DNA of 64,000 nucleotides from Streptomyces canus. GTDB lineage: Bacteria; Actinomycetota; Actinomycetes; Streptomycetales; Streptomycetaceae. Below, in pieces: positions 34,385-43,392 of the stretch (positions within the stretch are counted from its first letter, which is position 1; each line of letters begins with the position of its first letter). The position numbers were made by a program, and so were the translations under genes. The stretch spans positions 528,298 to 592,297 of the forward strand of contig NZ_KQ948657.1 of NCBI RefSeq assembly GCF_001514145.1, given 5' to 3'. The notes below the pieces were generated by a model, which did no database searches, was not told where the DNA came from, and saw only the letters and a list, made by a program, of their open reading frames with translations.

Positions 34385-35260
34385 GTGCTCTTTGGAATGG
34401 TGTGTGCTCTAGGTGCCTCCGTGTGTTTCGGGACGGCCACCGTGCTGCAGGCGATGGCGGCGCGGGCGGCGGACACGGGCGGTCGCGACGGCGAGGGGAC
34501 GGCGTTCGCGGTGACGCTGTTCCTGGGGGCGGTGCGACAGTGGCGGTATCTGGCGGGGCTGGCGCTGGACGGGGTGGGGTTCCTGCTGCAGATCGCCGCG
34601 TTGCGGTCGGTCCCGATCTACGCGGTGGGCGCGGCGCTCGCGTCGAGTCTCGCGGTGACCGCGGTGGTGTCGGCACGGCTGCTGCGGGTCCGGCTGAGCG
34701 GGGGCGAGTGGGGTGCCGTCGGGGTGGTGTGCGCGGGGATGGCGCTGCTGGGGATCGCGTCCGGGACGGAGGGCGACCGGGGCGGGCCGTCGGCCTTGAA
34801 GTACGCGATGCTCGCAATGGCGCTGGCCGTGCTGGGGCTCGCGCTGCTCGGTGGGCGACTGCCGGAGCGGGGACGGGCGTTGGCGCTCGGACTGGGGGCC
34901 GGGTTCGGCTTCGGGGTGGTCGAGGTGGCGGTGCGCCTCATCGACTCGCTCGCGCCGTCGGCGCTGCTGGCCAACCCGGCGACGTACGCGCTCCTCATCG
35001 GCGGTGGTGCGGCCTTTCTGTCGCTGACCTCGGCGCTGCAGCGGGGGTCGGTGACCACGGCGACCGCCGGGATGGTGATCGGGGAGACGATCGGGCCGGC
35101 GCTGGTGGGGGTGGTGTGGCTCGGGGACCGTACCCGGGAGGGGCTGGCGTGGGTGGCGGTGCTGGGTTTCGCCGTGGCCGTCGCGGGGGCGTTGGCGCTG
35201 GCCAGGTTCGGGGAGGCCCCGGAACATTCCGCCCCGCATTCCCCTTCCCGGATTCCGTAA
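34385..35260 (+). CDS. EamA/DMT-type multi-pass membrane protein
   Basis: 291 residues starting at a GTG, with nine to ten hydrophobic segments throughout and short loops. The layout of two five-helix halves matches drug/metabolite transporters, with Leu-Gly-Ala-Ser-Val-Cys-Phe-Gly-Thr-Ala-Thr-Val at the start and Ile-Gly-Glu-Thr-Ile-Gly-Pro-Ala late. It is widespread in streptomycetes as an annotated integral membrane protein. The exported compound is unknown. It lies just upstream of the p-aminobenzoate operon but is separated from it by a 144-base AT-richer region with its own promoter. Confidence 0.8.
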   Translation: MLFGMVCALGASVCFGTATVLQAMAARAADTGGRDGEGTAFAVTLFLGAVRQWRYLAGLALDGVGFLLQIAALRSVPIYAVGAALASSLAVTAVVSARLLRVRLSGGEWGAVGVVCAGMALLGIASGTEGDRGGPSALKYAMLAMALAVLGLALLGGRLPERGRALALGLGAGFGFGVVEVAVRLIDSLAPSALLANPATYALLIGGGAAFLSLTSALQRGSVTTATAGMVIGETIGPALVGVVWLGDRTREGLAWVAVLGFAVAVAGALALARFGEAPEHSAPHSPSRIP

Positions 35261-35368
35261 GGGGTTGCTTCAGTTAATTCCGGTACAGCTCGACAGACTG
35301 AGCCATGCCGACCGAAAGACCGATAAAGAGTCACGATCCGGACAGTCGAAAAAAGCTTCGTTGAATAT

Positions 35369-35405
35369 TTGAACGTGCTGTGAAGGCCTTGCGTATACGA
35401 CGGCG
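35369..35405 (+). promoter_or_regulatory. probable leaderless promoter of the p-aminobenzoate operon
   Basis: TATACG at 35394-35399 lies five bases before the GTG at 35405, and no ribosome site precedes that GTG. TTGAAC at 35369-35374 is a possible -35, though the 19-base spacing is long. The preceding 100 bases are clearly less GC-rich than the surroundings. Confidence 0.45.
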
Positions 35406-35983
35406 TGAGCAGTAATCCCGTCACCGTCACCGTGGCCTATCACGTGGTGCCGGGCCGTGAGGCCGACTTCCACTCCTGGGGGTGGGCCATGCTGGCCGCG
35501 AGTGCGCAGCAGCCGGGGTTCCTTGGAGGTGGCGTTCTTGTCGACCAAGAGGCGGATTGGCATGTGGTCTATCGCTTCGCCAGCGAGGGAACGGCCCGGG
35601 CCTGGGAGGATTCGGCCGTCCGGACCCAGTGGGACAACCGGGCGGCGGGCTTCGCCCGGCAGACGGAGCGCAGGAGCGTGCGGGGCTCCAAGACGTGGTT
35701 CGACTCGCAGACCACCACACCGAAGCCGCCCGCCCCGCCGGCGAAATGGAAACTGTGGTTCGTGAACATGAGCGCGGTTTTTCCACCTGTGCTTCTGTTC
35801 AATCTGATCGTTCTTCCTTATCTCGGCGGACTCAATCCGCTCGTCCGCACGCTGCTGTTGTGCCTGTGTGTGACGGCTCTCGTCACCTGGATTCTCATGC
35901 CCCGGCTTCAGCGTTTCCTCAGGAAATGGCTGTATCCGCCGCTCCAGGCACTTCGCGGACGGCACAAAAGACGGACCGCATAG
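35405..35983 (+). CDS. antibiotic biosynthesis monooxygenase (ABM) domain protein with membrane tail
   Basis: 192 residues. Residues 5-95 form an ABM-type ferredoxin-like domain: Val-Thr-Val-Ala-Tyr-His-Val-Val-Pro-Gly-Arg-Glu, Gln-Pro-Gly-Phe-Leu-Gly-Gly and Trp-His-Val-Val-Tyr-Arg-Phe. After a Pro/Lys linker come two membrane helices (about 119-140 and 144-163) and a basic tail. ABM proteins are small cofactor-independent oxygenases or accessory proteins; the membrane tail would place this one at the inner face. First gene of the operon, 29 bases before pabAB. A role in the pathway is inferred from position. Confidence 0.75.
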   Translation: MSSNPVTVTVAYHVVPGREADFHSWGWAMLAASAQQPGFLGGGVLVDQEADWHVVYRFASEGTARAWEDSAVRTQWDNRAAGFARQTERRSVRGSKTWFDSQTTTPKPPAPPAKWKLWFVNMSAVFPPVLLFNLIVLPYLGGLNPLVRTLLLCLCVTALVTWILMPRLQRFLRKWLYPPLQALRGRHKRRTA

Positions 35984-36012
35984 GTCCGGAACGAACCGAG
36001 GGAGGTGGGCGG

Positions 36013-38247
36013 GTGAAGACCCTGCTCATCGACAATTACGACTCGTACACGTACAACCTGTTCCAGCTGATCGCCGAGGTCAACGGCGAGGAACCGGTCG
36101 TCGTCCTCAATGACGCGGTCGGCGCGCTTCCCGATCTCGGGGCAAACCTCGCGGGATTCGACAATGTCGTCGTCTCGCCCGGACCCGGGCACCCGGCCGA
36201 GCCGCGCGACTTCGGACTGAGTACCGCCGTGCTCGCCGAGTCGCCGATTCCCGTGCTGGGCGTCTGTCTGGGACACCAGGGCATCGCGCTCGGCGAGGGC
36301 GGCCGGGTGGGATCCGCCCCGGAGCCGCGGCACGGTCATCTGTCGACGGTCCGGCACGACGGACGGGACCTTTTCCGGGGGCTGCCGCAGGACTTCACCG
36401 CGGTCCGCTACCACTCGCTGGCCGTGTCCGAGCCGCTCCCGCAGGCGCTGGAGGCCACCGCCTGGGCCGAGGACGGCGTGCTGATGGGACTCAGACACCG
36501 CAGCCGGCCGCTGTGGGGCGTGCAGTTCCATCCGGAGTCCGTGCTCACCGACTACGGCCACCGCATGCTCGTCAACTTCCGCAATCTCACTGCGGAACGG
36601 GCCCGCAGAACGCGTACGAAGAACACCGCGGTGCCCCCGCCCGATGCGGTGATCCCCCGGCCCGCGCGGGTCGTCCCGCGCCCTCGGCCGGCCGCGCCCG
36701 CCTACCGTCTGCACACTCGGCGCATCGCCGGCGCGGTCGACACCGAGGCCGCCTTCACCCGGATGTACGCGGCGTCGAGGCGGGCGTTCTGGCTGGACAG
36801 CGCGCTGGTCGAGGACGGGCGTTCGCGGTTCTCGTTCTTCGGTGACGACAGCGGTCCGCTCGCGGAGTTCGTCCGGTACGACGTCGAGAGCGGAAGGTGC
36901 GAGATCGAGCGGGCCGGGCGGCCGACGAGGAAGGTCGCGGCGAGCGTCTTCGACTATCTCGGCCGGCAGTTGACGAGCCGCCGGGTGGACGGCGCCGGGC
37001 TGCCCTTCGACTTCACCGGCGGCTATGTCGGCTACTTCGGCTACGAGATGAAGGCCGACTGCGGCTCACCGAACCGGCACACCTCCGAGGTCCCGGACGC
37101 CTGCTGGCTGTTCGCCGACCGGTTGATCGCCGTGGACCATCTGAAGGGGTTCACCTACGCGGTCTGCCTGGCCGAGGACACCCCGCAGGCCGCGCGGGAG
37201 GCCGAGGACTGGCTGGAGAGCACGCTGGCCCAGCTGACCTTCGTCGCCACCGAGCCGGACCCGACGGCGATACCCGCGCTGCCGACACCCACGGGGCTCA
37301 CCGACCCCGACCTCGACTCCGATATCGGCGCCGCCGAGCCCTGGCTGGTGCGGGACCGGGCGACCTATCTCGCCGACATCGAGTCCTGCAAACGCGAGTT
37401 GCGGGCGGGCACGAGCTACGAGGTCTGTCTGACGAACGCGGCCCGGTTACCCGCCCCGCCGGACGCGTACGAGTTCTACCGGGTGCTGCGCCGGGTCAAC
37501 CCGGCCCCCTACGCGGCGTTCCTGAGGTTCGGGGACGTCGACGTGGCCGGTTCCTCCCCCGAGCGGTTCCTGCGGATCACCCGGGACGGGATCGCCGAGG
37601 CCCGGCCCATCAAGGGCACCGCGCCGCGCGGGGCCGGACCGGAGGAGGACGCCCGGCTGCGGGACGCACTGGCCTCGGACGCCAAGACGCGCGCCGAGAA
37701 CCTGATGATCGTCGACCTGCTCCGCAACGACCTGGGGCGGGTGTGCCGGACCGGGTCGGTGCGGGTGACCCGGCTGATGGCCACGGAGACGTACGCCACC
37801 GTGCATCAGCTCGTGTCCACCGTGGAGGGGCGGCTGCGGGAGGGGACCGACGCGGTGGAGTGCGTGCGGGCCTGTTTTCCCGGTGGCTCGATGACCGGGG
37901 CGCCGAAGCTGCGCACGATGGAGATCATCGACTCCCTGGAGACCGAGGCCCGCGGGGTCTACTCCGGCGCCCTCGGCTATCTGGGGTGCGGCGGGGGCGC
38001 GGATCTCAACATCGTCATCCGTACGGCCGTGTTCGCCGACGGGCTGATGCAGCTGGGCGCCGGAGGCGCGATCGTCCTCGACTCCGATCCGGTCGCCGAG
38101 TACGACGAGATGCTGCTGAAGACGGCGGCGCAGATGAGGGCGCTGCACCTGCACACCGCGGAGCGGACGGCGGAGCAGCGGCGGCACACAGCCGTCCGCG
38201 CCGACGCCCGCGGAGGGCACACGGCCACCGAGGAGCCGGTCCGATGA
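36013..38247 (+). CDS. pabAB: fused aminodeoxychorismate synthase PabA-PabB
   Basis: 744 residues from a GTG with GGAGG eight bases upstream. The N-terminal glutamine amidotransferase (about 1-195) has Cys85 in Val-Cys-Leu-Gly-His-Gln and His173/Glu175 in Phe-His-Pro-Glu-Ser. The chorismate-binding domain (about 240-720) has Pro-Ile-Lys-Gly-Thr with Lys534. PabB enzymes carry Lys here where anthranilate synthases carry Ala, so the product is 4-amino-4-deoxychorismate. This fused order is the type found in antibiotic clusters (candicidin, chloramphenicol). Leu479 is a TTA codon (37447-37449). The ATGA overlap with the next gene shows coupling. Confidence 0.92.
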   Translation: MKTLLIDNYDSYTYNLFQLIAEVNGEEPVVVLNDAVGALPDLGANLAGFDNVVVSPGPGHPAEPRDFGLSTAVLAESPIPVLGVCLGHQGIALGEGGRVGSAPEPRHGHLSTVRHDGRDLFRGLPQDFTAVRYHSLAVSEPLPQALEATAWAEDGVLMGLRHRSRPLWGVQFHPESVLTDYGHRMLVNFRNLTAERARRTRTKNTAVPPPDAVIPRPARVVPRPRPAAPAYRLHTRRIAGAVDTEAAFTRMYAASRRAFWLDSALVEDGRSRFSFFGDDSGPLAEFVRYDVESGRCEIERAGRPTRKVAASVFDYLGRQLTSRRVDGAGLPFDFTGGYVGYFGYEMKADCGSPNRHTSEVPDACWLFADRLIAVDHLKGFTYAVCLAEDTPQAAREAEDWLESTLAQLTFVATEPDPTAIPALPTPTGLTDPDLDSDIGAAEPWLVRDRATYLADIESCKRELRAGTSYEVCLTNAARLPAPPDAYEFYRVLRRVNPAPYAAFLRFGDVDVAGSSPERFLRITRDGIAEARPIKGTAPRGAGPEEDARLRDALASDAKTRAENLMIVDLLRNDLGRVCRTGSVRVTRLMATETYATVHQLVSTVEGRLREGTDAVECVRACFPGGSMTGAPKLRTMEIIDSLETEARGVYSGALGYLGCGGGADLNIVIRTAVFADGLMQLGAGGAIVLDSDPVAEYDEMLLKTAAQMRALHLHTAERTAEQRRHTAVRADARGGHTATEEPVR

Positions 38248-39770
38248 CGACTGCGCAGCCCGTGCTGCCCTCGGCCGGCTTCGAGGCCCCCGGCAATCTC
38301 GCCGCTCAGCTCGCCGATCTCGCCGAGCGGCGCGGCTGGGCGGACCGGCCCGCCTTCCACCAGGGCCACCGGGCCTGGACCCACGGCGAGGTGCACGCGC
38401 TCGCGGCCCGGGCAGCCACCGTGCTCGCCGGTCACGGCACCCGGCCGGGTGACCGGGTGGTGCTGGCGTTGCCGGACGGGATCGCCTGGGTGACGGCCTT
38501 CCTGGCCGTCGCGCGCCTCGGGGCCGTCGCCGTCCTCGTCAACCCCGAACTCCCCGCGGCCGACCACGCGTTCATGGCCGCGGACGCCGACGTCGCGCTG
38601 TGTGTGACGGGGCCGGGTCTGGAGGACCGGTTCGCCGAGCGGCCCCGGCTCGGTGCCGACCAGCTGCTCGCGCTCACCGCCTCCGCCGAGCCGGCCCCCG
38701 CCCACCGGGTCGACGCGCACACGCCGTTGTACGTCCAGTACACGTCGGGCACCACGGGCCGTCCCAAGGGGGTCGTGCACACACACGGCGACCCGAAGGC
38801 GTACCACGACCTCATCGGCCGGCGGCTGCTGCGGATCGGCCAGGAAGACGTCGCTCTGTCGGTGTCGAAGCTGTATTTCGCCTACGGCTTCGGCAACGCC
38901 TTCGTCTTCCCGCTGTTCTCCGGCTCCTCCGCCGTACTCGTGGACCGGCGCCCGACCCCGGCCGCCGTGGACGAGCTCGTCGCCCGGCACCGGGTGACCC
39001 TGCTGTACTCCGTGCCGTCGGCGTACGCCGCGCTGGTGGCCGACCGGGGCAGCGGACACGAGGCCTGCTTCGCCTCGGTGCGGGCCGCGGTGTCGGCCGG
39101 CGAGGGCCTGCCGGAGGGGCTCGGCGGACAGGTCACCGAGCTGCTCGGTGCGCCGGTGCTGGAGCAGATCGGCTCCACCGAGGCCGGTCACGCCTTCTGC
39201 GCCAACAGCTTCGGCCACAACCGTCCGGGCACCGTCGGCCGCCCCGTGCCCGGCTTCGAGGTGGAGGTGCGCGACCGCGCCGGTCACCCGGTCCCGGACG
39301 GTACGCAGGGCGAACTGTGGGTGCGCGGCCCGACGGTGACGCCCGGCTATCTCAACCGGCCCGAGGAGACCGAACGCACCCTGGTCGGTGGCTGGCTGGC
39401 CACCCGTGACCGGGCGGTCCGCGAAGCCGACGGCACGTACCGGCACCTGGGCCGCGCCGACGACATGGAGATGGTCGGCGGCATCACCGTCTCCCCGCTG
39501 GAGGTGGAGGCCGTACTGCGCACCCACCCGGCGGTGAAGGAGGTCGCGGTCGTGGCCGTCACCGACGGGAGGGGGGTCGGCCGGCTGCGGGCGTTCGTCG
39601 TCCCCGTCGCCCCGGTCCCCGACGGACGTCTCCAGGAGGACCTGCTCGGCCTGGCCCGCGCACAGCTGGCCGCCTTCAAGGTGCCCAGAAGCGTGAGCCT
39701 GGTCCCGTCGCTCCCCCGCACGCCGACCGGCAAGCTCCGCCGCCACCTGGTCCGCCGGGGCGCCTGGTGA
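38244..39770 (+). CDS. benzoate-CoA-ligase-like adenylate-forming enzyme
   Basis: 508 residues from the ATG at 38244, overlapping the pabAB stop. It has ANL superfamily motifs: Tyr-Thr-Ser-Gly-Thr-Thr-Gly-Arg-Pro-Lys-Gly, Gly-Ser-Thr-Glu-Ala-Gly-His, Arg-Ala-Asp-Asp-Met, and catalytic Lys in Pro-Thr-Gly-Lys. The stretch Tyr-Phe-Ala-Tyr-Gly-Phe-Gly-Asn and the overall length match benzoate- and aminobenzoate-CoA ligases. It probably activates p-aminobenzoate or a derivative with ATP to an adenylate or CoA thioester. No carrier protein lies nearby. Confidence 0.85.
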   Translation: MTTAQPVLPSAGFEAPGNLAAQLADLAERRGWADRPAFHQGHRAWTHGEVHALAARAATVLAGHGTRPGDRVVLALPDGIAWVTAFLAVARLGAVAVLVNPELPAADHAFMAADADVALCVTGPGLEDRFAERPRLGADQLLALTASAEPAPAHRVDAHTPLYVQYTSGTTGRPKGVVHTHGDPKAYHDLIGRRLLRIGQEDVALSVSKLYFAYGFGNAFVFPLFSGSSAVLVDRRPTPAAVDELVARHRVTLLYSVPSAYAALVADRGSGHEACFASVRAAVSAGEGLPEGLGGQVTELLGAPVLEQIGSTEAGHAFCANSFGHNRPGTVGRPVPGFEVEVRDRAGHPVPDGTQGELWVRGPTVTPGYLNRPEETERTLVGGWLATRDRAVREADGTYRHLGRADDMEMVGGITVSPLEVEAVLRTHPAVKEVAVVAVTDGRGVGRLRAFVVPVAPVPDGRLQEDLLGLARAQLAAFKVPRSVSLVPSLPRTPTGKLRRHLVRRGAW

Positions 39771-39841
39771 CCGACCACGGCAAGGACACCCCACAGGCAC
39801 CGCACCAGCACCGTAGCCGCACCGCAGAGAGGAACGGCCCC

Positions 39842-41404
39842 ATGCGAGAGCAGCAACCCCCCTTCACCGACCGGGGTTTCTACCTGGGCCCGGTGTTCCG
39901 CCGGGCAGCCGACCGGCACGGCGCCGTCTTCGTGACCCTGGACCGGCCGCTGGACACCCATCCCGCACTCGGTGTCGATCTGACCTACGCGGCGTTGGCA
40001 GAGGTCGTCGAGGATCTGTCCGGACGCCTGTGGGAGGCGGGGGTGAGGCCGTCGGAGCAGGTGGTCGTCCACAAGACGGACAACGTCGACATCGTGCTGC
40101 TGACCTGCGCGGTCTCCCGTATCGGCGCGGTGCCCGTGCTGCTCTCCCCCGGGCTGGCCGGTGAGGTGGTCGGGGAGTTGATCGAGCGGCTCAGGCACCC
40201 GTGGCTGGTCACCGACCGGGCCAAGCTGGAGGGGCCGCTGATGGGGGTCGGTCTCCGGGTGCGGCAGGTCCTCGCCGTGGACGACGCGCCGGGCGCCGGG
40301 CGCCTGGAGAAGTACGCCGGCACCGAGCCCCCGCCGCCCGTACGCCTCCATCCCCGCGAGCCGGCGCTGATCACCCACAGTTCCGGCACCACCGGCCTGC
40401 CCAAACTCGCCGTGCACTGCGCGAACACCATGTGGAACCGGCTCGTACCGCAGAAGGCGATGGGCTGGCCGACGCGCGGGGAGACCGCGGCGCTGCACAT
40501 GTCGTTCGTGCACTCGCGCTTCTACCATCTGCTCGGCGTCCTGCTGCACTTCGGCAGCCCGCTGCTGCTGATCACCGACCCGGACCCGGCCGCCGTGGGA
40601 CCGCTCCTGACCAGGCACCGGCCGGGCATCGTGGAGACCCACCCCAATACGTTCGTACTGTGGGAGGAGTTGGCCGACGCGCCCGGTGCCCCGCTGTCGC
40701 GGGTGCGGTCCTACGGCTCGACGTTCGACGCGATCCACCCGCGCACGGTACGGCGGCTGCTGGGCGCCTCGAAGCGCCGTTCGCCCTGGCTGATCCAGCT
40801 GTACGGGCAGAGCGAGACGGGTCCGGTCGCCTTCCAGTGCTTCACCCGGCGCAGTGCCGCACGCGCGGACGGGCGGCGGGTCGGGATCGGCATACCCGGC
40901 TTCACCCGCGTGCGTGTGACGGGGCCGGGCGGTGAGCGGGTCGCCGCCGGGACGAGCGGCCGGATCGAGGCCCGTACCCGGGGCCGCATCCTCACCTACC
41001 TCGGCATGCAGGACCGCTACGACCGTCAACTCAACGACGGCTGGTGGGAGATGGGCGACATGGGCTACCGCAGTCGCCTCGGCACCCTGCATCTGATCGA
41101 CCGGGAGATCGACCGGATCGACTCGGTGCACAGCAATCTGGAGGTCGAGGACACCCTGATGGAGCGTCTGGAGGAGCTCCGGGAGGTCGTCATCGTGCCG
41201 GGTGCGGACCGGGAGCCGGTGCCGGTGGTGTGCGTGCGCGGGGAGCGGCCGCTGGATCTCGGGCGCTGGCGGGAGGCGACGGCGGACCTGCCGGCGATGG
41301 CCGAGCCGCGGCAGTGGCGGTTCGAGGAGCTGCCGATGACCGCGACCTGGAAGGTGAAGCGGGTCGAGATCACCCGGATGCTCGCGGAGGGTGCGCGCGC
41401 GTGA
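39842..41404 (+). CDS. second adenylate-forming (acyl-CoA synthetase-like) ligase
   Basis: 520 residues from the ATG at 39842, chosen because AGAGAGGAA lies eight bases upstream. A GTG at 39767 overlapping the previous stop would add 25 residues without a good site. ANL motifs: His-Ser-Ser-Gly-Thr-Thr-Gly-Leu-Pro-Lys, Tyr-Gly-Gln-Ser-Glu-Thr-Gly and Trp-Glu-Met-Gly-Asp-Met-Gly; the end reads Thr-Trp-Lys-Val-Lys-Arg rather than the standard Pro-Thr-Gly-Lys. It is only distantly like the first ligase, so probably activates a different acid. Two activation steps in one short operon suggest amide or ester joining of two parts. Confidence 0.8.
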   Translation: MREQQPPFTDRGFYLGPVFRRAADRHGAVFVTLDRPLDTHPALGVDLTYAALAEVVEDLSGRLWEAGVRPSEQVVVHKTDNVDIVLLTCAVSRIGAVPVLLSPGLAGEVVGELIERLRHPWLVTDRAKLEGPLMGVGLRVRQVLAVDDAPGAGRLEKYAGTEPPPPVRLHPREPALITHSSGTTGLPKLAVHCANTMWNRLVPQKAMGWPTRGETAALHMSFVHSRFYHLLGVLLHFGSPLLLITDPDPAAVGPLLTRHRPGIVETHPNTFVLWEELADAPGAPLSRVRSYGSTFDAIHPRTVRRLLGASKRRSPWLIQLYGQSETGPVAFQCFTRRSAARADGRRVGIGIPGFTRVRVTGPGGERVAAGTSGRIEARTRGRILTYLGMQDRYDRQLNDGWWEMGDMGYRSRLGTLHLIDREIDRIDSVHSNLEVEDTLMERLEELREVVIVPGADREPVPVVCVRGERPLDLGRWREATADLPAMAEPRQWRFEELPMTATWKVKRVEITRMLAEGARA

Positions 41405-42570
41405 CACCGGTCGTGGTGGTCGGCGCCGGCCCCGTGGGGTTGTCGGCGGCGCTCGCGCTGCGGGCGCGCGGGCGGGAGGTCGTGCTGCTGGAGGCGGAGC
41501 CGAAGGACCGTGAAAGGCCCGGCAGCCGAGCCCTGTTCGTGCATCGCGAGACGCTCGCGCTGCTCGACGGGATGTGTCCGGGACTGGCCGACGAGATCAC
41601 CGCGTACGGGCAGACCTGGCGCACCCGGCGGACCCTCTACCGGGGGCGCGAGGTGTACTCCCGCACCTATCCGCCGAAGGAGGGCCCGCCGCCCTTCACC
41701 AGCCTGCGCCAGGTGGACACCGAGCGCTTCCTGCGGGCCGCGTGTGAGCGGGCGGGTGTGGAGTTCGTGTGGGACTCACGGGTGCTGGACGTCCGTACGA
41801 CGGCGACCGGGGTCCGGCTGAGCTGCGGCGACGGCCGGGAGTGGAGCTGCGCGTACGCCGTCGCCGCCGACGGTGCCCGGTCCGCCGTGCGGGGCGCGCT
41901 GGGCATCGCCATGGAGGGCGAGCGGGGCGAGGGCTTCCATGTGGTCGTCGACGTGGCCCACACCCCCGGTGCCGACCCGGCACCCGAGCGGATCTTCCAC
42001 TACGAGCATCCGGGCACCGGGGGGCGCAGTGTGATGCGGGTGCCCTTCACCGGGGGCTTCCAGGTCGACCTGCAGTGCCGGGACGACGACGCCGAGGAGG
42101 AGTTCGGGACCGAGGAGGCGGTACGGCGATGGCTTCCGGCGGTGGTGGGCGAGGGGTACGGCGAGCGGATCCTGTGGGTGTCGACGTACCGCTTTCTGCG
42201 CAAGGTGGCCGCCTCGTTCACCGATCCGCACCGGCGGGTGCTGCTCGTCGGGGAGGCGGCGCATCTGTTCCCGCCGTTCGGGGCGCGGGGCATGAACAGC
42301 GGCATCGCGGACGCGGCGGCCGCGGCGGAGGCCATCACCGGCGGGACGATCGAGGCCTTCGCCGACGTACGGCGGTCCGCGGCGCTGTTCAACAGTGCCG
42401 CCGCCGGGGCCGCGCTGGACCATCTGCGGCCCCGGCGCCGGATCGTCCGGGCCCGTCAGCGGGCGGCGGCGGCGCTCGCGCCGGTGCTGCCGTGGTGCGG
42501 CTCGTGGCTGGAGCACGCGCCGTACGGGCCACGGCACGGAGCGCCGGTGAACGCCGGCCGCAAGTACTGA
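41401..42570 (+). CDS. class A FAD-dependent aromatic monooxygenase
   Basis: 389 residues from a GTG overlapping the previous stop (GTGA). The FAD-binding Gly-Ala-Gly-Pro-Val-Gly-Leu is near residue 8, the middle motif is Ala-Ala-Asp-Gly-Ala-Arg-Ser, and the late motif Gly-Glu-Ala-Ala-His-Leu-Phe-Pro-Pro has Glu where most relatives have Asp. It resembles PHBH/MhpA-type hydroxylases. In this operon it most likely hydroxylates p-aminobenzoate or a later aryl intermediate; oxidative decarboxylation to an aminophenol is a known reaction of 4-aminobenzoate hydroxylases and is one possibility. There is no C-terminal thioredoxin-like domain. Confidence 0.85.
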   Translation: MTPVVVVGAGPVGLSAALALRARGREVVLLEAEPKDRERPGSRALFVHRETLALLDGMCPGLADEITAYGQTWRTRRTLYRGREVYSRTYPPKEGPPPFTSLRQVDTERFLRAACERAGVEFVWDSRVLDVRTTATGVRLSCGDGREWSCAYAVAADGARSAVRGALGIAMEGERGEGFHVVVDVAHTPGADPAPERIFHYEHPGTGGRSVMRVPFTGGFQVDLQCRDDDAEEEFGTEEAVRRWLPAVVGEGYGERILWVSTYRFLRKVAASFTDPHRRVLLVGEAAHLFPPFGARGMNSGIADAAAAAEAITGGTIEAFADVRRSAALFNSAAAGAALDHLRPRRRIVRARQRAAAALAPVLPWCGSWLEHAPYGPRHGAPVNAGRKY

Positions 42571-42583
42571 GGAAGGAGCGGCT

Positions 42584-43378
42584 GTGACACAACCGGTCAT
42601 TGTGGAGGGGCTGTCGGCGTGGTCACCGGCCCGTGGGCTGACCCCTGCCGCGGAGCCGACGACACCCCTGCTCGTCGCGGACTCCTGGCTGGTGCGGGAC
42701 GGCAGGGTGCGCGGGCTCGAACGCCACCGGGAGCGGTTCCTGCGGACCTGCGGCGAGGTGGGCGGGCCTCCGCTGCGCCGGCTGCTGGAGTTCTGGCGGG
42801 ACATGACCGACGCGCTGCCCCGTACGGGCGAGTGGTTCCCCCGCGTCGAACTCGCTGCCGGTTCCCTGGAGTTGCGGCTGCTGCTGCGGCACGCTCCCCC
42901 GCTCGGGACCGGCGTCGGGGTCTGGGCGACCGGCCAGGCCGATCCACGGACCGTGCCCCGCCGCAAGGGACCGGACCTCGGTGCCCTCGCCCGGGTGCGC
43001 GAGCGGGCGTCCGGTGCGGGCGCGGAGGAGGCGGTACTGGTCGCGCCCTCCGGCTCCGTGCTGGAGGCGGCCACCGCCAGCGTGCTGTGGTGGGAGGACG
43101 ACACCCTGTGCCTGCCTCCGCCCCGGCTGCCGGTCCTGCCCGGGGTGACCGTCGCGCTCGTCCAGGAGCGGGCCCGGCGCGAGGGCATCCCCGTCGCCCA
43201 CCGCGAGCGGACCGTGGCCGGGCTGGACGGCCGTGAGGTGTGGCTGGTGAACGCGCTGCACGGAATCCGGCCGGTGACGGGGTGGATCGGAGGGCCGTTG
43301 CGGGCGGCACCGGTGCAGCGCGCCCCGGAATGGCGGGCGTGGCTGGACAGCCTCATGGAGCCGTTGCCGAGCAGGTGA
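42584..43378 (+). CDS. class IV PLP enzyme, likely 4-amino-4-deoxychorismate lyase
   Basis: 264 residues from a GTG with GGAAGGAG upstream, 13 bases after the monooxygenase. It has the fold-type IV pattern: Lys128 in Arg-Arg-Lys-Gly-Pro-Asp as the PLP lysine, Glu161 in Ser-Gly-Ser-Val-Leu-Glu-Ala, and Leu-Pro-Gly-Val-Thr before the last third. PabC removes pyruvate from aminodeoxychorismate to give p-aminobenzoate, and a PabC is what the operon needs. Aminotransferase activity is the alternative. It is somewhat divergent from primary-metabolism PabC as I recall it. Last gene before a strong terminator. Confidence 0.8.
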   Translation: MTQPVIVEGLSAWSPARGLTPAAEPTTPLLVADSWLVRDGRVRGLERHRERFLRTCGEVGGPPLRRLLEFWRDMTDALPRTGEWFPRVELAAGSLELRLLLRHAPPLGTGVGVWATGQADPRTVPRRKGPDLGALARVRERASGAGAEEAVLVAPSGSVLEAATASVLWWEDDTLCLPPPRLPVLPGVTVALVQERARREGIPVAHRERTVAGLDGREVWLVNALHGIRPVTGWIGGPLRAAPVQRAPEWRAWLDSLMEPLPSR

Positions 43379-43392
43379 ATTCGCTACCTGAA

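Noticed and set aside
36013..38247. Anthranilate synthase for tryptophan or phenazine
   Set aside because: The Pro-Ile-Lys-Gly-Thr motif and N-terminal amidotransferase order fit aminodeoxychorismate synthase; anthranilate synthases have Ala at the Lys position.
39767..39841. GTG at 39767 as the start of the second ligase
   Set aside because: It overlaps the previous stop, which is attractive, but lacks a ribosome site; the ATG at 39842 has a strong one and gives a normal N-terminus.
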